Of a stretch of DNA of 64,000 nt, positions 25,289-34,717 are shown in pieces. The position numbers and the translations under genes are program-made. The stretch is taken from the NCBI RefSeq assembly GCF_001679725.1, contig NZ_CP016282.1, positions 806,001-870,000 of the forward strand, read 5' to 3'. The notes under the pieces were generated by a model. The model was not told the DNA's origin, did not search any database, and saw only the letters and a program-made list of their open reading frames with translations. This DNA is from Cryobacterium arcticum. Lineage in GTDB: Bacteria > Actinomycetota > Actinomycetes > Actinomycetales > Microbacteriaceae. Position 1 is the first letter of the stretch. Every line of letters begins with the position of its first letter.

Positions 25289-26923
25289 CTAGTGCTCGCT
25301 GGCCTTCTCGGCGCCGAACCCGGTGAGGGAGCGCACCGCCATCTCGGCGGCCAGCTTCGGGTCTTCCCGCTTGGTGCTCGTGACCGAGCCGAGCCAGCCG
25401 AGGAAGAAGCCCAGCGGGATCGAGATGATTCCCGGGTTGTTCAGCGGGTAGAGCGCGAAGTCCACGCCCTCGCCGAACATCGAGGTGGGCGTGCCGGAGA
25501 ATACCGGCGAGAACACGATGAGCAGCATCGCCGAGCCCAGGCCCCCGTACATGCTCCACAGGGCGCCGCGGGTGGTGAAGCCGCGCCAGAACAGCGAGTA
25601 CAGGATGGTGGGCAGGTTGGCGCTCGCCGCGACGGCGAAGGCCAGCGCCACGAGGAACGCGATGTTCTGCCCCTGCACGCCGATGCCGCCGGCGATCGCG
25701 AGGATGCCGATCACCACGACGGTGCGCCGGGCGATCTTGACCTCGCCGTCGGGGTCGCCCTTGCCCTTCTTGATCACGCTCGCGTAGATGTCGTGCGCGA
25801 ACGAGGTGGCCGCCGTGATGGTCAGTCCCGCCACGACGGCCAGGATGGTCGCGAACGCGATCGCCGAGATCAGGCCGAGCAGCAGCGGACCACCGAGCGC
25901 CAGGGACAGCAGCGGCGCGGCCGAGTTCACGCCGCCGGGGGACGCGAGGATGGTGTCCGCGCCCACGAGGGCCGCGGCGCCGAAGCCCAGCACCAGGGTG
26001 AACAGGTAGAACGCCCCGATCAGGAAGATCGCCCAGACCACGGAGCGGCGGGCTTCCTTGGCGCTGGGCACGGTGTAGAAGCGCATCAGCACGTGCGGCA
26101 GGCCCGCAGTGCCGAGCACCAGGGCGATCGCCAGCGAGATGAAGTCCAGCGGGTTGCCGCCGTACTGCAGGCCGGGCGCGAGGATGGCGTCGGCCGGGGT
26201 GGCCGCGGAGTTCGCGACGGCGGCATCGAGCAGGGTGGACAGGTTGAACCCGTTGATCACCAGGACCCACACGGTCATGGCGCCGGCGCCGATGATGAGC
26301 AGGAAGGCCTTGACGATCTGCACCCAGGTGGTGCCCTTCATGCCGCCGATGAGCACGTAGAGGATCATCAGGCCGCCGACCACGGTGACCACGATGGACT
26401 GGCCGAGCTTGTCGTTGATGCCCAGCAACAGCGACACGAGGCCGCCGGCGCCGGCCATCTGGGCGAGCAGGTAGAAGAAGCACACCGCCAGGGTGGTCGT
26501 GGCGGCGGCGACGCGCACCGGCCGTTGCGCCAGCCGGAAGGAGAGCACATCCGCCATGGTGAACTTGCCGGTGTTGCGCATCAGCTCGGCCACCAACAGC
26601 AGGGCCACGAGCCAGGCCACCAGGAAGCCGATCGAGTAGAGGAACCCGTCGTAGCCGTTGACGGCGATGGCGCCGACGATGCCGAGGAACGACGCCGCCG
26701 AGAGATAGTCGCCGGCGATCGCGAAGCCGTTCTGCGGGCCGGTGAAGGAGCGCCCGCCGGTGTAGTAGTCCGCGGCGGTGCGGTTGTTGCGGCCGGCCCG
26801 GATCACGATCACCAGGGTGACAGCGACGAAGGCCAGGAAGATCGAGATGTTCAGGACCGGGTTGTTCTCCGCCGGTTCGACCGCCGAGGCGACCGCGCCG
26901 AGGCTCATGCCCAGGGCGCTCAT
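25289..26923 (-). CDS. actP: Cation/acetate (monocarboxylate) symporter, SSS family
   Basis: 544 residues with 13-14 membrane segments of the sodium:solute symporter family. The signatures TAADYYTGGRSFTGPQNGFAIAGDYLSAASF (abbreviated), FYTVPSAKEARRSV and GLPHVLMRFYTV match ActP/MctC. It imports acetate, propionate or pyruvate with Na+. It starts inside the DUF485 gene (ATGA, 26920-26923) and lies downstream of prpE on the same strand, so propionate is a likely substrate here; this is inference from context. A strong hairpin lies after the stop. Confidence 0.92.
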   Translation of the reverse strand: MSALGMSLGAVASAVEPAENNPVLNISIFLAFVAVTLVIVIRAGRNNRTAADYYTGGRSFTGPQNGFAIAGDYLSAASFLGIVGAIAVNGYDGFLYSIGFLVAWLVALLLVAELMRNTGKFTMADVLSFRLAQRPVRVAAATTTLAVCFFYLLAQMAGAGGLVSLLLGINDKLGQSIVVTVVGGLMILYVLIGGMKGTTWVQIVKAFLLIIGAGAMTVWVLVINGFNLSTLLDAAVANSAATPADAILAPGLQYGGNPLDFISLAIALVLGTAGLPHVLMRFYTVPSAKEARRSVVWAIFLIGAFYLFTLVLGFGAAALVGADTILASPGGVNSAAPLLSLALGGPLLLGLISAIAFATILAVVAGLTITAATSFAHDIYASVIKKGKGDPDGEVKIARRTVVVIGILAIAGGIGVQGQNIAFLVALAFAVAASANLPTILYSLFWRGFTTRGALWSMYGGLGSAMLLIVFSPVFSGTPTSMFGEGVDFALYPLNNPGIISIPLGFFLGWLGSVTSTKREDPKLAAEMAVRSLTGFGAEKASEH

Positions 26924-27267
26924 GCGGCGGCCTTCGCTTCGAGCTCGGCGCGCAGGTCCGCGCCCAGCGGGTCGAGTACCCGGTTGGAGAACGCGACGTA
27001 CCAGATGGTGATGGCGAACGTGGTGACGAACTGGCCGAGGCCGAGCACCAGGCCCAGGTTGACGCTGCCGAACACCGGCTGCGCCATCACATCGGGCAGG
27101 TAGGCGGCCACGAGAACGTAGGCGAAATACCAGACCAGGAAGAACACCGCCAACGGCACCACGAACCTCCTGCGCCTGCTTTGCAGGTTGACGAAGCGTT
27201 CTGAGGTCTCGAATTCGACGTAGTCGATCGATCCTTCCGGCCGGGTGTCTTTCAGTGATTCCTTCAT
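26920..27267 (-). CDS. DUF485 domain small membrane protein, symporter partner
   Basis: 115 residues with two membrane segments (VVPLAVFFLVWYFAYVLVAAY; LGLGQFVTTFAITIWYVAFSN). DUF485 proteins such as YjcH are almost always encoded directly before ActP-type symporters. The gene shows the same order and overlaps actP by four bases, so co-assembly or co-regulation is likely. A strong ribosome site (AAAGGAG, five bases) fixes ATG 27267; the longer open frame upstream is a shadow of prpE. It follows prpE after 47 bases. Confidence 0.9.
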   Translation of the reverse strand: MKESLKDTRPEGSIDYVEFETSERFVNLQSRRRRFVVPLAVFFLVWYFAYVLVAAYLPDVMAQPVFGSVNLGLVLGLGQFVTTFAITIWYVAFSNRVLDPLGADLRAELEAKAAA

Positions 27268-27314
27268 GGGGGCTCCTTTGCTCCGGTGAGATGGGATGGC
27301 TGAGGTTGGGACAG

Positions 27315-29330
27315 TCAGTCGGGGATGGGGCGCACCGCCCGGACCAGGGCGTCGAGGGTGGTGGGGTCCTCGATGGTGGGCGGCACCTTGTACGGCTCGC
27401 CGTCGACGATCTGGCGGATCGTCTTGCGCAGGATCTTGCCCGAGCGGGTCTTGGGCAACCGCTCCAGGATGGTCACATCCCGGAACGCCGCCACCGGGCC
27501 GATGTGCTCGCGCACCAGGTTGACCAGTTCGTTGCGGAGCAGGTCGTGGTCGACCACCCAGCCGGCCTTGAGGGTGACGAAACCGGCGGCACGCTGGCCC
27601 TTGAGCGGGTCGTGCACGCCGAGCACCGCGCACTCCGCGATCGCCGGGTGCCGGGTGAGCACCTCCTCGAGGGATCCGGTGGAGAGCCGGTGCCCGGCCA
27701 CGTTGATCACGTCGTCGGTGCGGCCCATCACGTAGAGGTAGCCGTCGGCGTCGATGTGGCCGGAGTCGCCGGTGGCGTAGAACCCGGGGAAGGCGGTGAG
27801 GTAGGCGCTGGCGAACCTGTCGTCGCCGCCCCAGATGCCCAGCAGCGAGCCAGGCGGCAGCGGCAGCCGGATGGCGATGTTGCCGTCCTTGCCCGGCTTG
27901 GTGATGCGGGCACCCTTCGAATCGAGGATGGCGATGTCGTAGCCGGGCACCGGCACGGCCGTGGACCCGGGCTTGGTGGGCAGCTCTTCGATGCCGCGCG
28001 GGTTGGCGCAGATGGCCCAGCCGGTCTCGGTCTGCCACCAGTGGTCGACGACCGGGCAGTGCAGGCCGTCGTTGGCCCAGTGGAAGGTCTCCGGGTCGAG
28101 CCTCTCGCCGGCCAGGAACAGCGCGGTGAGGCTGGACACGTCGTACCGGGCCAGTTCGGCCAGCTCCGGGTCGACCCGGCGGATGGCGCGGATGGCGGTG
28201 GGGGCGGTGAACAACACGTTCACCCGGTAGTCCTGCACGACCCGCCAGAAGGCGCCCGCATCCGGGGTGCCGATGGGCTTGCCCTCGTAGATGACTGTGG
28301 TGGCGCCGGCCAGCAGGGGCGCGTAGACGATGTAGGAGTGCCCGACCACCCAGCCCACGTCGGACGCCGCCCAGAAGACGTCGTCGGGGCCGATGTCGTA
28401 GATGTTACGCATCGACCAGGTCAGCGCCACGGCGTGGCCGCCGTTGTCGCGGATGATGCCCTTCGGGTTTCCCGTCGTGCCGGAGGTGTAGAGGATGTAC
28501 AGCGGGTCGTCGCTGGCGACGGTGACCGGATCGGCCGGGGTGGCCGCGGCCGAGGCTTCGGCCCAGTCCAGCCAGCGCACGGCAGCGTCGTCACCGGTGT
28601 CGGACGCGTAGTCGGCGGCGGATCCCGGGATGGCGTGCCGGTTCTGCACGATGACGGTGTGCACCGACCCGGCGCTCAGGTCGAGGGCCTTCCGCACGAG
28701 CGGCAGATACTCAACGGCCTTGCCCGGTTCGAGCCCGCCCGAGGCCGTGACGAGCACGGTGGGCCGGGCGTCGTCGATGCGCACGGCGAGCTCGCTGGCG
28801 GCGAAACCGCCGAAGACCACCGAGTGCACGGCCCCGATGCGGGCGCAGGCGAGCATGGCCACCACGGCCTCCGGGATCATCGGCAGGTAGACGACCACCC
28901 GGTCGCCCCGGCCCACGCCGGCCGCGCGGAGCACGCCGGCGAAGCGGGCGACCCGATCGAGCAGGTCGCGGTAGCTGATCCGGGCCCGGGTGCCGGTCAT
29001 GGCGGAGTCGTAGATGAGCGCGGTGTGGTCGCCGCGGCCGGCCAGCACGTGCCGGTCGAGGGCGTTGTAGCTCGTGTTGAGGGTGCCGTCGGCGAACCAG
29101 CGGTAGTCGGTGGGGGAGTGTTCGGTGAGCGCCGCGCTGGGCGGGTCGACCCAGTCAACGAGCCGGGCGGCGTCCAGCCAGAACTCCTCGCGCTGCTCGA
29201 TGCTGCGTCGCCAGGCCGCGCGGTACGCGCCGGTGCTGGTGCCGGTGCCGGCCTCCGGCGGGGTGGGCTGCGGGGTGTCGGGCGCGTCGGTGAGCGGTGT
29301 GGTGCGAGTGCTTACGGTGTGGTCGGTCAT
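27315..29330 (-). CDS. prpE: Propionyl-CoA synthetase (acyl-AMP ligase; acetyl-CoA synthetase family)
   Basis: 671 residues. The P-loop-like AMP motif is YILYTSGTTGNPKGI, the AMP-binding core is WWQTETGWAICANP, followed by YATGDSGHIDADGYLYVMGRTDDVINVAGHRLST (in part) and the C-terminal catalytic lysine region LPKTRSGKILRKT, the classical site of lysine acetylation control. Family members activate acetate or propionate to the CoA ester. The divergent prpDBC genes favour propionate. ATG 29330 with GGAGAGG upstream is chosen; the open frame beyond it crosses the operator. It is followed by DUF485 and actP, an uptake-and-activation operon. Confidence 0.9.
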   Translation of the reverse strand: MTDHTVSTRTTPLTDAPDTPQPTPPEAGTGTSTGAYRAAWRRSIEQREEFWLDAARLVDWVDPPSAALTEHSPTDYRWFADGTLNTSYNALDRHVLAGRGDHTALIYDSAMTGTRARISYRDLLDRVARFAGVLRAAGVGRGDRVVVYLPMIPEAVVAMLACARIGAVHSVVFGGFAASELAVRIDDARPTVLVTASGGLEPGKAVEYLPLVRKALDLSAGSVHTVIVQNRHAIPGSAADYASDTGDDAAVRWLDWAEASAAATPADPVTVASDDPLYILYTSGTTGNPKGIIRDNGGHAVALTWSMRNIYDIGPDDVFWAASDVGWVVGHSYIVYAPLLAGATTVIYEGKPIGTPDAGAFWRVVQDYRVNVLFTAPTAIRAIRRVDPELAELARYDVSSLTALFLAGERLDPETFHWANDGLHCPVVDHWWQTETGWAICANPRGIEELPTKPGSTAVPVPGYDIAILDSKGARITKPGKDGNIAIRLPLPPGSLLGIWGGDDRFASAYLTAFPGFYATGDSGHIDADGYLYVMGRTDDVINVAGHRLSTGSLEEVLTRHPAIAECAVLGVHDPLKGQRAAGFVTLKAGWVVDHDLLRNELVNLVREHIGPVAAFRDVTILERLPKTRSGKILRKTIRQIVDGEPYKVPPTIEDPTTLDALVRAVRPIPD

Positions 29331-29358
29331 GGTGTGAACCTCTCCATTGAAGCTCTCA

Positions 29359-29366
29359 TGTATACA
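29359..29366. promoter_or_regulatory. Operator box 1 (TGTATACA) in the prpE/GntR divergent promoter
   Basis: Perfect 8-bp palindrome TGTATACA. Read on the minus strand it lies in CTTGTGTATACATGAG. The same 12-base string CTTGTGTATACA occurs in box 2 on the plus strand, so the two boxes mirror each other across the promoter. TTGTATACAA-like sites are typical of FCD-type GntR regulators. This box overlaps the likely -10 region of prpE. Confidence 0.65.
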
Positions 29367-29407
29367 CAAGGTGCGGTTAGTCTTGCACAATCGCGGCAAT
29401 AGGGGAA

Positions 29408-29413
29408 TAGAAT
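29408..29413 (+). promoter_or_regulatory. -10 box (TAGAAT) of the GntR/prpDBC operon
   Basis: TAGAAT six bases before the GTG start of the regulator, with TTGCAC at 29383-29388 as a possible -35 (19-bp spacer). It predicts a leaderless transcript whose first bases are the regulator start codon and box 2. Confidence 0.5.
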
Positions 29414-29419
29414 GCGCTT

Positions 29420-30103
29420 GTGTATACAGAAACCGTGAAGTCCGCACCGGAGCGGGCCAGCGACCGGGCCTACCGGGTGCTGCGCGACGAGATTCTCGAC
29501 GGTGTGCTCCCGGCCGGAACGGTGCTTCTGGAGGTGGAACAGTCCGCCAGACTCGGGGTCTCCCGCACCCCCTTGCGCTCCGCCGTGGCCCGGCTGGTCA
29601 CCGACGGCCTCGTCGCCGGCCGCAGCGGCCGGGGCTTCTCGGTCACCGCGATGTCGGTCGAGTCGATCAACGATCTCTACGAGCTGCGTGAGGCCCTCGA
29701 GGAGCGCGCGGCGACCCTGGCCGCCCGCGGCGCCGACCGTTCGGCGTTCGGGATGCTGCGCGAGCGATTCCTCGCCGCTCCCGCCCTGCTCGACAACGGT
29801 GAGACCGGCATCCACGAGTACTACGCCCTGATCGACGAGTTCGACGCGGCCATCGATGCCGCCGTCGACAATGCCTTCCTGGTGGGAGCCCTCGACACGG
29901 TGCGCACGCACCTGGCGCGCATCCGCCGGGTCGCCCGCGGCAACCCGGTGCGGCTGCGCCAGGCGGCGGCCGAACACCTGCTGATCCTCGACGCGATCAT
30001 CGACGGCGACGCGGCGCTCGCCGCGCACGCCACCCATGTGCACCTCCACCTGAGCCTGGCGAGCGTGCTCGCGGTGCTCGGCTCCACCGACCAGGCTTCC
30101 TGA
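29420..30103 (+). CDS. GntR-family transcriptional regulator, FCD subfamily (candidate prp regulator)
   Basis: 227 residues. An N-terminal winged HTH (~12-78: [39 protein letters not shown]) is followed by a helical FCD ligand domain (~85-215) with the acidic and His residues of a metal/ligand site ([27 protein letters not shown]). FCD members sense carboxylates and CoA-linked acids. Start is GTG 29420 directly after a -10 box; operator box 2 covers its second to fourth codons, so autoregulation is likely. It is the first gene of the prpDBC operon. The ligand (2-methylcitrate or a relative) is inferred from context. Confidence 0.88.
   Translation: MYTETVKSAPERASDRAYRVLRDEILDGVLPAGTVLLEVEQSARLGVSRTPLRSAVARLVTDGLVAGRSGRGFSVTAMSVESINDLYELREALEERAATLAARGADRSAFGMLRERFLAAPALLDNGETGIHEYYALIDEFDAAIDAAVDNAFLVGALDTVRTHLARIRRVARGNPVRLRQAAAEHLLILDAIIDGDAALAAHATHVHLHLSLASVLAVLGSTDQAS
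29421..29428. promoter_or_regulatory. Operator box 2 (TGTATACA) at the GntR start codon
   Basis: Second TGTATACA palindrome, 62 bp from box 1 and in mirrored context (CTTGTGTATACA on the plus strand). It covers the predicted transcription start and the first codons of the regulator. Confidence 0.65.
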
Positions 30104-30126
30104 CCTCCCGACCGAAAGGACCACCC

Positions 30127-31662
30127 GTGCAGTCCACCGAAGTGCGCGTTCACCCGAGCGAGGACAGCCCCGCCCGCACCGAACAACTGGCCTGGAAGCT
30201 CGCCGCCTGCGCGGCCGACCCGGTGCCCGTCGACGTTGATGTGACCGAGATGATCATCAACCGCGTGATCGACAACGCCGCCGTCGCGGCGGCCTCGCTC
30301 ACCCGCGACCCGGTCGCCGCGGCCCGCTCGCAGGCGCTGGCGCATCCGCGCTCAGGCGGCGGCGACGGCGCTACAGTGTTCGGTCCGCCCAGCGGCCGCC
30401 GGGTGTCGCCGGAATGGGCCGCCTGGGCCAACGGTGTGGCCGTCCGGGAGCTCGACTACCACGACACCTTCCTCGCCGCCGAGTACTCGCACCCGGGCGA
30501 CAACATCCCGCCGATCGTGGCCGTGGCCCAGCACCTGGCCGCCGCCCGCGGCCTCACCGGGCACGAGCTGGTGCGCGGTATCGCCACGGGCTACGAGGTG
30601 CAGATCGACCTGGCCCGCTCGATCAGCCTGCACAAGCACAAGATCGACCACGTCGCCCACCTGGGCCCGTCGGCCGCTGCCGGTATCGGCACCCTGTTGG
30701 GCCTGGATCCCGACACGATCTTCCAGGCCATCGGCCAGGCCCTGCACACCACCACGGCCACCCGGCAGTCCCGCAAGGGCGAGATCTCCAGCTGGAAGGC
30801 ATTCGCGCCCGCGTTCGCCGGCAAGATGGCCGTTGAGGCCGTGGACCGGGCCATGCGCGGCCAGACCAGCCCCACCCCGATCTACGAGGGCGAGGACGGT
30901 GTCATCGCCTGGCTGCTCGACGGGCCCGAGGCCTCCTACGACGTGTCGTTGCCGGCCGGTGGCGAGCCCAAACGCGCGATCCTGGACAGCTTCACCAAGG
31001 AGCACTCGGCCGAATACCAGGCCCAGGCGCTCATCGACCTGGCCCGCAAGCTGCACCGCGAGCACCCCGAGATCCTGGTGCCCGGCGCGGTGCGGTCGAT
31101 CGTCATCCACACCTCGCACCACACCCACAACGTCATCGGCTCCGGAGCCAACGACCCGCAGAAGTACGACCCGCGGGCCAGCCGGGAGACCCTGGACCAC
31201 TCGGTGCCGTACATCTTCACCGTCGCGCTGCAGGACGGCACCTGGCACCACGTGGACTCCTACCTGCCCGAGCGGGCCCGGCGGGCCGACACCGTGGCCC
31301 TGTGGAACACCGTGACCACGAGCGAAGACGCCGAGTGGACCCGGCGCTACCACTCCGCCGACCCGGCCGAGAAGGCGTTCGGCGGGCGGGTGGAGATCCT
31401 GCTGGCCGACGGCACCCGCCTGGTCGACGAGCTGGCCGTGGCGGATGCGCATCCGCTCGGCGCCCGCCCCTTCGTGCGGGAGGACTACGTCGCCAAGTTC
31501 CGGCTGCTCGCCGGCGACGCCCTGGAGCCGCCGGAGATCGAGCGGTTCCTCGACCTCGCCCAGCGGCTCCCCGAGCTCTCCGGCTCCGAGCTCGGCTCGC
31601 TCACCCTCGTGGCCCGGCCCGGCCTCTTCGACGCGCTGCCCAGCCTGAACGGAATCTTCTGA
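30127..31662 (+). CDS. prpD: 2-Methylcitrate dehydratase (MmgE/PrpD family)
   Basis: 511 residues, the usual PrpD length. Recognisable segments are [46 protein letters not shown] (in part), the [21 protein letters not shown] region and [11 protein letters not shown]. It dehydrates 2-methylcitrate to 2-methyl-cis-aconitate in propionate catabolism, without an iron-sulfur cluster. The start is GTG 30127 with GAAAGGA upstream. It follows the regulator after 23 bases and overlaps prpB by TGATG, so the operon is coupled. Confidence 0.93.
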   Translation: MQSTEVRVHPSEDSPARTEQLAWKLAACAADPVPVDVDVTEMIINRVIDNAAVAAASLTRDPVAAARSQALAHPRSGGGDGATVFGPPSGRRVSPEWAAWANGVAVRELDYHDTFLAAEYSHPGDNIPPIVAVAQHLAAARGLTGHELVRGIATGYEVQIDLARSISLHKHKIDHVAHLGPSAAAGIGTLLGLDPDTIFQAIGQALHTTTATRQSRKGEISSWKAFAPAFAGKMAVEAVDRAMRGQTSPTPIYEGEDGVIAWLLDGPEASYDVSLPAGGEPKRAILDSFTKEHSAEYQAQALIDLARKLHREHPEILVPGAVRSIVIHTSHHTHNVIGSGANDPQKYDPRASRETLDHSVPYIFTVALQDGTWHHVDSYLPERARRADTVALWNTVTTSEDAEWTRRYHSADPAEKAFGGRVEILLADGTRLVDELAVADAHPLGARPFVREDYVAKFRLLAGDALEPPEIERFLDLAQRLPELSGSELGSLTLVARPGLFDALPSLNGIF

Positions 31663-32570
31663 TGCTCTACTCCGCACTCACCCCCGCCGCCAAGCGTGCC
31701 CAGCTGCGCGCCGACCTCGCCGGTGGCAGCCTGTTGCGCTTCCCCGGCGCGTTCAACCCGCTCTCTGCGAAGCTGATCCAGGCCAAGGGCTTCGAGGGGG
31801 TCTACATCTCCGGCGCCGTGCTCGCGGCCGACCTCGGCCTGCCCGATATCGGCCTGACCACCCTCACCGAGGTCGCCGGCCGCAGCCAGCAGATCTCCCG
31901 GATGACCGACCTGCCCACCCTGGTCGACGCCGATACCGGCTTCGGCGAGCCCATGAACGTGGCCCGCACCGTGCAGACCCTCGAGGACGCCGGAGTGGCG
32001 GGCCTCCACATCGAGGACCAGGTCAACCCCAAGCGCTGCGGCCACCTGGACGGCAAGCAGGTGGTCGACACCGACACCGCCCTCAAGCGCATCCGCGCCG
32101 CCGTGGATGCCCGGCGCGACCCGAGCCTGCTCATCATGGCGCGCACCGACATCCGCGCCGTCGACGGGCTGGATGCCGCGATCGACCGGGCGAAGGCCCT
32201 CGCGGACGCCGGCGCCGACGCGATCTTCCCCGAGGCCATGGGCACCCTGGCCGAGTTCGAGGCGATCCGGGCCGCGGTGGACGTGCCGATCCTGGCGAAC
32301 ATGACCGAATTCGGCAAGAGCGAACTGTTCCGGGTCGACCAGCTCGAGAGCGTCGGGATCAACCTCGTGATCTTCCCGGTATCGCTGCTGCGGCTGGCCA
32401 TGGGCGCGGCCGAACAGGGCCTGGACACGATCGTCGCCGAGGGGTCGCTGACCAGCCTGCTCCCGGCCATGCAGACCCGCGCGGAGCTCTATCAGTTGCT
32501 CGACTACGAGGCTTACAATCGCTTCGATTCGGGGATCTTCAACTTCACGCTGAGCGGCCACGAGGGCTGA
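31662..32570 (+). CDS. prpB: Methylisocitrate lyase
   Basis: 302 residues of the isocitrate lyase/PEP mutase superfamily. The catalytic motif KRCGH is at residues 114-118 (Cys116), with VDADTGFGEP (metal/substrate loop) before it and MARTDIRAVDG after. PrpB cleaves 2-methylisocitrate to pyruvate and succinate. The KRCGH form and length separate it from phosphonopyruvate hydrolases. It starts at the TGATG shared with the prpD stop. prpC follows after 67 bases. Confidence 0.95.
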   Translation: MLYSALTPAAKRAQLRADLAGGSLLRFPGAFNPLSAKLIQAKGFEGVYISGAVLAADLGLPDIGLTTLTEVAGRSQQISRMTDLPTLVDADTGFGEPMNVARTVQTLEDAGVAGLHIEDQVNPKRCGHLDGKQVVDTDTALKRIRAAVDARRDPSLLIMARTDIRAVDGLDAAIDRAKALADAGADAIFPEAMGTLAEFEAIRAAVDVPILANMTEFGKSELFRVDQLESVGINLVIFPVSLLRLAMGAAEQGLDTIVAEGSLTSLLPAMQTRAELYQLLDYEAYNRFDSGIFNFTLSGHEG

Positions 32571-32637
32571 CCACCGGCGCGACAGCAGTACGGCAGCACC
32601 ACCAGCACGGCCAGGAATCAGGACGCAAAGGAGCGAC

Positions 32638-33828
32638 ATGACCATCAACCAGCCCACCCACACGTCAGTGGCGGAACCACCGGTCGCACCCGAGATCCAT
32701 CGCGGCCTGGCCGGGGTCGTGGCCGACTCGACGGCCGTCTCCAAGGTCAACCCCGACTCGAACTCGCTGTTGTACCGCGGGTACCCGGTGCAGGAACTCG
32801 CCGCCCAGAAGAGCTTCGAAGAGGTCGCGTACCTGCTCTGGAACGGCGAGCTGCCGACGGATGCCGAACTGGCCGAGTTCGAGGAGGCCGAGCGGGCGCT
32901 GCGCCGGCTCGACCACTCGGTGCGCCGGGTGATCGACGAGATCCCCACCTCCGCGGACCCCATGGACGTGGTGCGCACGGCCGTGAGCGTGATCGGCGCC
33001 AACGACCTCACCACGCCGGACTCCTCGGTGGAAGCGAACCTGGCGAAGTCGCTGCACCTGTTCGCGCAGCTGCCGGCGATCGTCGCCTACGACCAGCGCC
33101 GCCGGCAGGGGCTCGAGCTCGTCGAACCGCGCGACGACCTGGGCTACTCGGCCAACTTCCTCTACATGACGTTCGGCGAGGTGCCCGAACTGCCCGTGGT
33201 CGAGGCCTTCGACGTGTCGATGATCATGTACGCCGAGCACTCCTTCAACGCCTCCACCTTCACCGCTCGGGTGATCACCTCGACGCTCTCCGACCTGTAC
33301 TCCGCCGTGACCGGGGCCGTCGGCGCGCTCAAGGGCCCGCTGCACGGCGGCGCCAACGAGGCCGTGATGCACATCTTCAACGAGATCGGTCTGGGCGACG
33401 GGGCGGCCGAGCGGGCCGAAGACTGGTTGGACGACACCCTCGCGCACAAGCGCAAGGTGATGGGCTTCGGCCACCGGGTCTACAAGCACGGCGACAGCCG
33501 TGTGCCCACCATGCACGCGGCCCTGCTCACCCTCATCGAGCACTACGACCGCCCCGACCTACTCGAGCTCTACGAGGCCCTCGCCGCCGGCATGGCCGAG
33601 CGCACCGGCATCCTGCCCAACCTGGACTACCCGTCCGGGCCGGCGTATCACCTGATGGGTTTCGACACCGCCACCTTCACGCCGATCTTCGTGGCTGCCC
33701 GGGTGACCGGCTGGACGGCGCACATCATGGAGCAGCTGGCCTCGAACTCCCTCATCAGGCCGCTGTCGTTCTACAACGGCACACCGGAGCGGCACCTGGC
33801 CCCGCCACAGCCGGGCGAGGTGCTCTGA
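32638..33828 (+). CDS. prpC: 2-Methylcitrate synthase / citrate synthase
   Basis: 396 residues of the citrate synthase fold. The CoA and oxaloacetate site motifs are present: GPLHGGANEAV, then MGFGHRVYKHGDSR with the catalytic His, and an Asp in NLDYPSGPAYHLMGF. In this operon it most likely condenses propionyl-CoA with oxaloacetate; the enzyme class often also uses acetyl-CoA. An AAAGGAG ribosome site precedes the ATG. It completes the cycle with prpD, prpB and the divergent prpE. Confidence 0.94.
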   Translation: MTINQPTHTSVAEPPVAPEIHRGLAGVVADSTAVSKVNPDSNSLLYRGYPVQELAAQKSFEEVAYLLWNGELPTDAELAEFEEAERALRRLDHSVRRVIDEIPTSADPMDVVRTAVSVIGANDLTTPDSSVEANLAKSLHLFAQLPAIVAYDQRRRQGLELVEPRDDLGYSANFLYMTFGEVPELPVVEAFDVSMIMYAEHSFNASTFTARVITSTLSDLYSAVTGAVGALKGPLHGGANEAVMHIFNEIGLGDGAAERAEDWLDDTLAHKRKVMGFGHRVYKHGDSRVPTMHAALLTLIEHYDRPDLLELYEALAAGMAERTGILPNLDYPSGPAYHLMGFDTATFTPIFVAARVTGWTAHIMEQLASNSLIRPLSFYNGTPERHLAPPQPGEVL

Positions 33829-33871
33829 GCGATCGGCGCGGCTGGGCACTGCGCGCCTCCATACTGGGGGG

Positions 33872-34717
33872 ATGACTGTACTGATTGCCGGATGCGGCGA
33901 CCTCGGCACCGAGGTGGGCCTCCGCCTGACGACGCTCGGCCAGCACGTGGTGGGCCTCCGTCGCCGGGCCGGGCTGCTGCCGGCCGCGTTCGACGGGCAG
34001 TCCGTCGACCTGGCCAGCGAGAAGCCCGTGGTGCCGCCGGACACCGACCTCGTGATCGTGGCCATCGCGGCTGGGAACCCCGACCCCGAGGTATACCGGG
34101 CCGCCTATGTGACCGGGCTGGGCAACCTGCTCGACGCCCTCGACGACGCGCAGGTGACGCCGCGCCGGTTCCTGATGGTGTCGTCGACAGCCGTCTACGA
34201 CGTGAATGACGGCAGCACCGTCGACGAGTCGACCCCGGCGGCCCCTGGCCCCGGCACCGACTCGATCCTGCTCGAGGCCGAGCAGCTGCTCCGCAGCCGG
34301 ATCCCCTCGGCCGTGGTGCTGCGGCTCGGCGGCATCTACGGGCCGGGCAGGGAGCGCCTGATCGACCAGGTGCGCTCCGGGCGCGCCACCGTGGGCGAGC
34401 GCAGCCGACTGACCAACCGGATCCACCGCGACGACGCCGCCGCGATGATCGTGCACCTGATGCTGCGGGCCAAGGCGCCCGAGCCGCTCTACCTCGGGGT
34501 GGACTCCACGCCGGTGCCCGCCGCCGAGGTGCTGGCCTTCGTCGCCGGCGAGCTCGGCCTGCCCGTGCCCGAGATCGTCGAGACCGGCAGCAAGCGTGGC
34601 GGGGACAAGCGCGTGAGCAACCGGCGCATCCTCGAGACCGGCTTCAGCTTCAGCTACCCGAGCTACCGGGAGGGCTACCGGGCCGTTCTGGCCGGGCAGG
34701 GCGTGCGGCACCCGTAA
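33872..34717 (+). CDS. NAD-dependent epimerase/dehydratase family protein
   Basis: 281 residues with a Rossmann fold: VLIAGCGDLGTEVGLRL (glycine-rich loop), then VIVAIAAGNPDPEVYRAAYV, SSTAVYDVNDGSTVDES and the segment LRLGGIYGPGRERLIDQ typical of extended SDRs. The usual YxxxK pair is replaced by SILLEAEQL after the conserved serine/tyrosine region, as in atypical SDRs, so catalysis is uncertain. A GGGGGG run precedes the ATG. Its last 68 bases overlap the end of the convergent MOSC gene, which is unusually long for a real overlap in this region. Confidence 0.8.
   Translation: MTVLIAGCGDLGTEVGLRLTTLGQHVVGLRRRAGLLPAAFDGQSVDLASEKPVVPPDTDLVIVAIAAGNPDPEVYRAAYVTGLGNLLDALDDAQVTPRRFLMVSSTAVYDVNDGSTVDESTPAAPGPGTDSILLEAEQLLRSRIPSAVVLRLGGIYGPGRERLIDQVRSGRATVGERSRLTNRIHRDDAAAMIVHLMLRAKAPEPLYLGVDSTPVPAAEVLAFVAGELGLPVPEIVETGSKRGGDKRVSNRRILETGFSFSYPSYREGYRAVLAGQGVRHP

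Noticed and set aside
27315..29330. Calling this gene acetyl-CoA synthetase (acs)
   Set aside because: The sequence alone does not separate Acs from PrpE well; the divergent prpDBC context was used to prefer propionyl-CoA synthetase, with the ambiguity noted.
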